64,000 bases of DNA. It comes from Cellulomonas telluris. Lineage in GTDB: Bacteria; Actinomycetota; Actinomycetes; Actinomycetales; Cellulomonadaceae. This document shows positions 59,537-64,000 of this stretch, piece after piece; position 1 is the first letter of the stretch; each line of letters begins with the position of its first letter. A program made the translations under genes and the position numbers. The notes beneath the pieces were generated by a model. It was given only the letters and a program-made list of their open reading frames with translations, did no database searches and was not told the DNA's origin. Location: contig NZ_QXFN01000003.1 in NCBI RefSeq assembly GCF_004886325.1, positions 62,001 through 126,000 on the forward strand, read 5' to 3'.

Positions 59537-61858
59537 ATGCAGCTCGGTGCCACGAGCATCACGATCGTCTCCGCCATCGCCGTGATCGCGGTGGCAGCCC
59601 TGGTCGTCGCGGCGGTGCTCCGGCGCCAGGTCCTCGCCGCCGGCGAGGGGACGGTGTCGATGCAGCAGATCGCGCAGGCCGTGCAGGAGGGCGCGTCGGC
59701 GTACCTGCGCCGGCAGTTCCGCACCCTGGCGCTGTTCGCCGCGGTGGTGTGCGCGCTGCTGTTCCTGCTGCCGGGCGACGGGGGCGTCAAGCTCGGGCGC
59801 TCGCTGTTCTTCCTCGTCGGCGCCGGGTTCTCCGCCGCGATCGGGTTCCTCGGCATGTGGCTCGCCACGCGCGCCAACCTGCGGGTCGCCGCGGCGGCGT
59901 CGCAGCCGGGCGGGCGGGCCGAGGGCGCGCGGATCGCGTTCCGCACGGGTGGCGTCGTCGGCATGGCCGTCGTCGGGCTCGGCCTGCTGGGCGCCGCGGT
60001 GGTCGTGCTCGTGTACGGCCAGGAGGCCCCGGCCGTGCTCGAGGGGTTCGGCTTCGGCGCGGCGCTGCTCGCGATGTTCATGCGGGTCGGCGGCGGCATC
60101 TTCACCAAGGCGGCGGACGTCGGCGCGGACCTGGTCGGCAAGGTCGAGCAGCACATCCCCGAGGACGACCCGCGCAACGCGGCCACGATCGCCGACAACG
60201 TCGGCGACAACGTGGGGGACTGCGCCGGCATGGCGGCCGACCTGTTCGAGTCCTACGCGGTGACCCTCGTGGCCGCGCTCATCCTCGGGCGGGCGGCGTT
60301 CGGCGAGGAGGGCATGGTCTTCCCGCTGATCGTGACGGCGGTCGGTGCGCTGGTCGCGGCGCTCGGCGTCGCCATCACGCGCGTGCGGGGCTCGGAGAGC
60401 GGGCTCGCCGCCATCAACCGCGGCTTCTACGTGTCCGCGCTGGTCGGGGTCGTGCTGGCCGCCGTCGCGGCGTTCCTGTACCTGCCGTCGACGTTCGCCG
60501 CGCTGTCGGGCGGCACGGCCGGCCTCGAGACGCACGCCGGCGACCCGCGGCTCGTCGCCTCGGCGGCCGTGCTCATCGGCGTCGTGCTCGCGGGCGTCAT
60601 CCTCTGGGTCACCGGCTACTTCACGGGCACGACGAGCAAGCCGACGCTGCACGTCGCGCGCACGACGCTCACGGGCCCGGCGACGGTCGTGCTCTCCGGC
60701 ATCGGCGTCGGCTTCGAGTCGGCCGTCTACACGGCCGGCATCATCGCCGCCGCGATCTGCGGGGTCTTCCTGCTCGCGGGCGGCTCCGTGCCGCTCGCGC
60801 TGTTCCTCATCGCCCTCGCGGGCTGCGGCCTGCTCACCACGGTCGGCGTCATCGTCGCGATGGACACGTTCGGGCCGGTCAGCGACAACGCGCAGGGCAT
60901 CGCGGAGATGTCGGGCGACGTGACGCCCGAGGGCGCCCAGATCCTCACCGACCTCGACGCGGTCGGGAACACGACGAAGGCCGTCACGAAGGGCATCGCG
61001 ATCGCGACCGCCGTGCTCGCCGCGACGGCCCTGTTCGGCTCGTACGCGGACGCGGTCGCCACCGCGCTGCGCGAGGTGACGGGCGAGGTCGGCGACGACC
61101 TGGTCGTGGCGATGATGTCCTACGACATCATCAGCCCCGTCACGCTCGTCGGCGTGATCCTCGGCGGCGCCACGGTCTTCCTGTTCTCGGGCCTGGCGGT
61201 CGACGCCGTGACCCGCGCGGCGGGCGCCATCGTCTTCGAGGTGCGGCGCCAGTTCCGCGACAACCCCGGGATCATGACCGGCGAGGTGCGTCCCGAGTAC
61301 GGCAAGGTCGTCGACATCTGCACCCGTGACTCCCTGCGCGAGCTCGCGACCCCCGGCCTGCTCGCCGCGTTCGCCCCCATCGCGGTGGGCTTCGGGCTCG
61401 GCGTCGGGCCGCTCGCGGGCTTCCTCGCCGGTGCCATCGGGTCCGGCGTGCTCATGGCCGTGTTCCTCGCCAACTCCGGCGGGGCGTGGGACAACGCGAA
61501 GAAGATCGTCGAGGACGGCAACTACGGCGGCAAGGGCTCGCCCGCGCACGACGCGGCCGTCATCGGCGACACCGTCGGGGACCCGTTCAAGGACACCGCC
61601 GGCCCGGCGATCAACCCGCTCATCAAGGTGATGAACCTCGTGTCGGTGCTCATCGCCCCGGCCGTCGTGCTGGTCTCCGTCGGCGACGACGCGAACCACA
61701 CCGTCCGGCTCGCGATCGCCGTGGCCGCGACGCTCATCGCGTTCGGCGCGGTCGTCGCGTCCCGGCTGCGCGCGGCCCGCGTGGACCGCGAGGGGCGGCT
61801 CGAGCACGAGACGGCCGCCGGCGGCGCCGCGCCCGCGGAGCAGCAGCGGGTGGGCTGA
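59537..61858 (+). CDS. hppA: Proton-pumping membrane pyrophosphatase (K+-independent)
   Basis: A 773-residue membrane protein with about 16 TM segments. The substrate site motifs GGGIFTKAADVGADLVGKVE and DNVGDNVGDCAGMAADLFES are intact, as are DTFGPVSDNAQGIAEM and GDTVGDPFKDTAGPAINPL. GNTTKAVTKG has Lys481 where K+-dependent enzymes have Ala, so it should be K+-independent and pump protons. It uses pyrophosphate to energise the membrane. The ATG follows GAGGAGGACGC. A strong terminator follows. Confidence 0.95.
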   Translation: MQLGATSITIVSAIAVIAVAALVVAAVLRRQVLAAGEGTVSMQQIAQAVQEGASAYLRRQFRTLALFAAVVCALLFLLPGDGGVKLGRSLFFLVGAGFSAAIGFLGMWLATRANLRVAAAASQPGGRAEGARIAFRTGGVVGMAVVGLGLLGAAVVVLVYGQEAPAVLEGFGFGAALLAMFMRVGGGIFTKAADVGADLVGKVEQHIPEDDPRNAATIADNVGDNVGDCAGMAADLFESYAVTLVAALILGRAAFGEEGMVFPLIVTAVGALVAALGVAITRVRGSESGLAAINRGFYVSALVGVVLAAVAAFLYLPSTFAALSGGTAGLETHAGDPRLVASAAVLIGVVLAGVILWVTGYFTGTTSKPTLHVARTTLTGPATVVLSGIGVGFESAVYTAGIIAAAICGVFLLAGGSVPLALFLIALAGCGLLTTVGVIVAMDTFGPVSDNAQGIAEMSGDVTPEGAQILTDLDAVGNTTKAVTKGIAIATAVLAATALFGSYADAVATALREVTGEVGDDLVVAMMSYDIISPVTLVGVILGGATVFLFSGLAVDAVTRAAGAIVFEVRRQFRDNPGIMTGEVRPEYGKVVDICTRDSLRELATPGLLAAFAPIAVGFGLGVGPLAGFLAGAIGSGVLMAVFLANSGGAWDNAKKIVEDGNYGGKGSPAHDAAVIGDTVGDPFKDTAGPAINPLIKVMNLVSVLIAPAVVLVSVGDDANHTVRLAIAVAATLIAFGAVVASRLRAARVDREGRLEHETAAGGAAPAEQQRVG

Positions 61859-61866
61859 CCCCCTCG

Positions 61867-61916
61867 TGACGCAGGAGCGCCCGGCCCCCTCGGGGGACCG
61901 GGCGCTCCTGGCGTCA
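61867..61916 (+). terminator. Terminator of hppA
   Basis: AGGAGCGCCCGG and CCGGGCGCTCCT pair, extended by TGACG/CGTCA with one bulge; the inner loop CCCCTCGGGG pairs too. Confidence 0.82.
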
Positions 61917-61949
61917 GGGGTGTGCGTCGCACGCTGGGCCGCGTCGCAG

Positions 61950-61982
61950 GACCGTGGTGCCGCGGGCCGCGGCACCACGGTC
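61950..61982 (-). terminator. Terminator of the lipoprotein gene
   Basis: 14-bp arms GACCGTGGTGCCGC and GCGGCACCACGGTC with the loop GGGCC. The hairpin begins 6 bp past the lipoprotein stop (minus strand). Confidence 0.78.
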
Positions 61983-61987
61983 GCGGG

Positions 61988-62647
61988 TCAGCGCCGCAGC
62001 GTGATCTCGCTCGAGATCGGCTCGACGCCCTCGACGGCCTCGGACGTCGTGACGAGCGTCAGCGTGTCGTCGGTGCACGTGATGGTCGAGGTCGTCGGCG
62101 GAGCGGCGGCCATCATGCCCTCGGTCGAGCCCTCGGGGATCTCGAGGGGCTCGCCGTTGACCGTGCCCGAGGTCGTCACGGTCAGGCCGCTCGTGTCGAG
62201 GTCGGACAGCGTCAGCTGGTCGCCCGCGACCGCCCAGCTGCCGGTCATGGTGCCCTCGGAGGTCGAGTCCGTGACCATCTCCATGCCCTCGGCGGACATC
62301 GTCACGCCCGACGTCATGTCGGAGGTGGCGGTGAACGTGCCGCCCTCGGCGAACTCGTACGACATCGTGCCGTCCAGCGTCATCTGCATGTCGCCGACCT
62401 CGGCGCCGCCGAGCAGCTCCTGCATGGACTGGGCCATCGCGTCGGTGTCGACGTCCCAGGTGCCCAGGACGCACTCCTCGTCGCCGCCGCCCGCGGGCTC
62501 GTCGTCGCCCGCGTCCTCGGCCGGCGCGTCCGCGCTCGCCGACGAGCCGGCGCCGGCCTCCGGCTCGGCGGCGTCGTCGCCGCCGGAGCAGGCGGTCAGC
62601 AGGAGGGCGGTGGCGGCCGCCGTGGCCAGGGCGAGCGAACGACGCAA
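61988..62647 (-). CDS. Secreted lipoprotein of unknown function
   Basis: A 219-residue lipoprotein. The signal MRRSLALATAAATALLLTAC places the lipid cysteine at residue 20; an acidic Ala/Asp linker of about 37 residues follows. The mature domain is beta-rich with GTWDVDTDAMAQSMQELLGG, YEFAEGGTFTATSDMT and GTMTGSWAVAGDQLTLSDLD, the pattern of lipocalin-like META or DUF4488-type barrels. It has one further cysteine pair. The start codon is TTG, preceded by GAGGAG; no ATG or GTG fits better. The ligand is unknown. Confidence 0.72.
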   Translation of the reverse strand: MRRSLALATAAATALLLTACSGGDDAAEPEAGAGSSASADAPAEDAGDDEPAGGGDEECVLGTWDVDTDAMAQSMQELLGGAEVGDMQMTLDGTMSYEFAEGGTFTATSDMTSGVTMSAEGMEMVTDSTSEGTMTGSWAVAGDQLTLSDLDTSGLTVTTSGTVNGEPLEIPEGSTEGMMAAAPPTTSTITCTDDTLTLVTTSEAVEGVEPISSEITLRR

Positions 62648-62830
62648 GGGGGCTCCTCGAGAGGCGTGCGGGCGCGCGGGCGCACCGCATCGGAGTGGGG
62701 GTCGTGGCCAATCTACGCGGACCCGGCGCTACCGGGCGCGCCGTGGGCGCAGGGCGACACCCGTTCGGCGGCAGGACGCCGCGGGACGCCGCAGAGCGGT
62801 GCAGGAGGCCGCAGGGCGGTGCCGGGCGGA

Positions 62831-62867
62831 CCGCCGGCCCGGGTGCGGGCTGCACCCGGGCCGGCGG
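62831..62867 (-). terminator. Terminator of the SLH gene
   Basis: 16-bp perfect arms (CCGCCGGCCCGGGTGC and complement) with the loop GGGCT, lying 52 bp past the stop of the SLH gene. Confidence 0.78.
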
Positions 62868-62918
62868 CGGACCGGACGACGAGGAGGAGGCCGGTCCGGC
62901 CGGCGTCGTGGCGGTCCC

Positions 62919-64000
62919 TCAGCGCACCTCGACGTCGTCGATCACGTGCTCGCCCGCGTTGAGGTACAGGTGCAGGCCGCGGACGTCGGCCAGGCCGGCC
63001 GCGCACTCCGCCGGGAGCGTCGTCAGGTCGACGACGACGTCCTGCGCGGGACCGGGCACCCAGCCGGTGGGGGCGGTCTCGCACCACTGCCACGACGGAC
63101 CGACCTGCAGCGCGAGCTTGGTGTCGAAGCCGGTCGTCGCGTCGGCGTCGAACACCAGCGCCGTCCGGCCCGTCAGGTCAAGCGCGGCGCCGGTGCCGAC
63201 CCACGTGCCGTCCGCGCCGGCCGCGACCGCGAGCGCGCCGTCCGCCGCCGTCGCCGTGCCGCTCATCGCCGTCCAGCCGTCGGTGCCGTCGGCGAAGTCG
63301 AACAGCACCGTCGGCTCCAGCGGCTCGGGCAGGGCGTCGAGCCGGTGCAGGGACCGCGCCAGGTCCTGGCGGAGCACCGGCCCCAGCGCGCCGAACCGCG
63401 TCGGCGACGCGGGCTCGACGACCCCGGTCTGCGTCGCCCACAGCACGGCGGCGCGTGCGGCGCGGGGGACGTCGGTGAACGGCAGGTCGCCCTCGACCTC
63501 GGGCTCGCCGGCCAGCCGGTGCAGCCACACGGCCGCGGTCGTCCGGTCCAGCGGCACCCACGGCAGGAACAGCGGCAGCGGGCGGCTGTCGGCGACCTGC
63601 TCGGCTGCGAGCCACTCGACGGCCGCGAACGACGGGTGCCGGCGCGGGACGTCCCAGAACGTGGGCCGGCGGACCGTCGGCGCGGCGTCCTCGCCCGCGT
63701 AGGCGTACAGCCAGTCGGCGGCGTCCTCGCGGAGCACCACCCGCTCGGGCCGGAACGTGCCGTCCGCGTACCCGTCGACGCCCTGCGCGTGCAGCCACAG
63801 GACGTCCGCCTCGTACGGGTGGCCCTTCGGCACGTCGGAGAAGAGCGGCGGCGGCTCCGTGCCGGGCAGCGCCGCGATCGCGTCGAGCACGACCGAGCCG
63901 GACGTCGCACCGTCCTCGGCGGCGTTGACGTACACGTTGAACTGCTCGACGGTGCGCAGGTCCTCGTCGGTGATGCGCCGGTCCGCGTTGGCGGTGTCCC
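62919..64000 (-). CDS. SLH-domain surface protein, N-terminus beyond the window
   Basis: The frame is open to the right edge, and 359 residues of the C-terminal part are seen. Three S-layer homology-like units follow one another: FSDVPKGHPYEADVLWLHAQ with GYADGTFRPERVVLREDAAD; FWDVPRRHPSFAAVEWLAAE; and FTDVPRAARAAVLWATQTGV. A beta-sandwich of about 140 residues with two cysteines ends the protein and resembles a carbohydrate-binding fold (VLFDFADGTDGWTAMSGTAT). SLH units anchor proteins to the cell wall. What precedes residue 1 here is unknown. Confidence 0.75.
   Translation of the reverse strand, partial: DTANADRRITDEDLRTVEQFNVYVNAAEDGATSGSVVLDAIAALPGTEPPPLFSDVPKGHPYEADVLWLHAQGVDGYADGTFRPERVVLREDAADWLYAYAGEDAAPTVRRPTFWDVPRRHPSFAAVEWLAAEQVADSRPLPLFLPWVPLDRTTAAVWLHRLAGEPEVEGDLPFTDVPRAARAAVLWATQTGVVEPASPTRFGALGPVLRQDLARSLHRLDALPEPLEPTVLFDFADGTDGWTAMSGTATAADGALAVAAGADGTWVGTGAALDLTGRTALVFDADATTGFDTKLALQVGPSWQWCETAPTGWVPGPAQDVVVDLTTLPAECAAGLADVRGLHLYLNAGEHVIDDVEVR

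Overview
The window comes from the chromosome of a very high-G+C actinobacterium. By eye most of it is well above 70% G+C. The starts are mostly GTG or ATG and many genes overlap as GTGA or ATGA. Mycothiol synthase, a PPK1/MutT1-like pair, an actinobacterial Tad (Flp-type) pilus locus with a DUF4244 pilin, and a secreted mannanase with a PT-rich linker and a CBM2-like module point to the Cellulomonas/Micrococcales neighbourhood. No rRNA, tRNA, CRISPR array, insertion sequence or phage was seen.

Layout. 1-5.2 kb holds a truncated nucleotidyltransferase, an EEP-family nuclease/phosphatase, a HesB-like protein without cysteines, a PadR/HAAS regulatory pair and a CE1758/CE1759-type flavin oxidoreductase pair. 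4.9-9.0 kb is a surface-protein module: a SipW-type signal peptidase, a TasA-like exported protein and a tiny second exported protein, behind a GGDEF-EAL protein. 9.2-15.3 kb has msrB, a NERD-domain protein, MarR with a convergent DHA2 exporter, and a sugar porter. 15.3-17.3 kb is a DUF47-Pit phosphate uptake operon with a PHO-box-like control region. 17.3-23 kb has an aldo/keto reductase with HxlR, ppk1 with a MutT1-like hydrolase, and mshD. 23-24.9 kb is an AbiE-type toxin-antitoxin pair, followed by an FAD oxidoreductase. 26.5-37.5 kb is carbon metabolism: mannanase, acetyl-CoA synthetase, a formate/nitrite channel, and a LacI-controlled carbohydrate ABC importer without its own ATPase. 37.5-42 kb has malic enzyme, a NUDIX plus degenerate Fic pair and a self-regulated membrane-protein operon.

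42-51.4 kb is the HAD-Ssd-TadABC-pilin-TadE-TadG block followed by a large DUF1998-type helicase. This order resembles mycobacterial Rv3661 to Rv3649. It is interrupted by a lower-G+C, HEPN-like gene that looks acquired. 51.5-57.2 kb holds 5-oxoprolinase (pxpA and a pxpB-pxpC fusion) and anaerobic ribonucleotide reductase (nrdDG) behind paired NrdR-like boxes. The end has an ECF sigma factor with a putative anti-sigma factor, an anti-anti-sigma factor, the proton-pumping pyrophosphatase, a lipoprotein and a truncated SLH-domain protein.

Control. Many genes begin exactly where a transcript from a -10 hexamer would begin: an nAnnnT hexamer, six bases, then ATG or GTG. Leaderless transcription therefore looks common. 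Several operators are readable directly: PadR, MarR, AbiEi-type, LacI-type, a 35-bp palindrome at 40.3 kb, NrdR boxes, a PHO box, a Crp/GlxR-like site and a sigma28/WhiG-like promoter.
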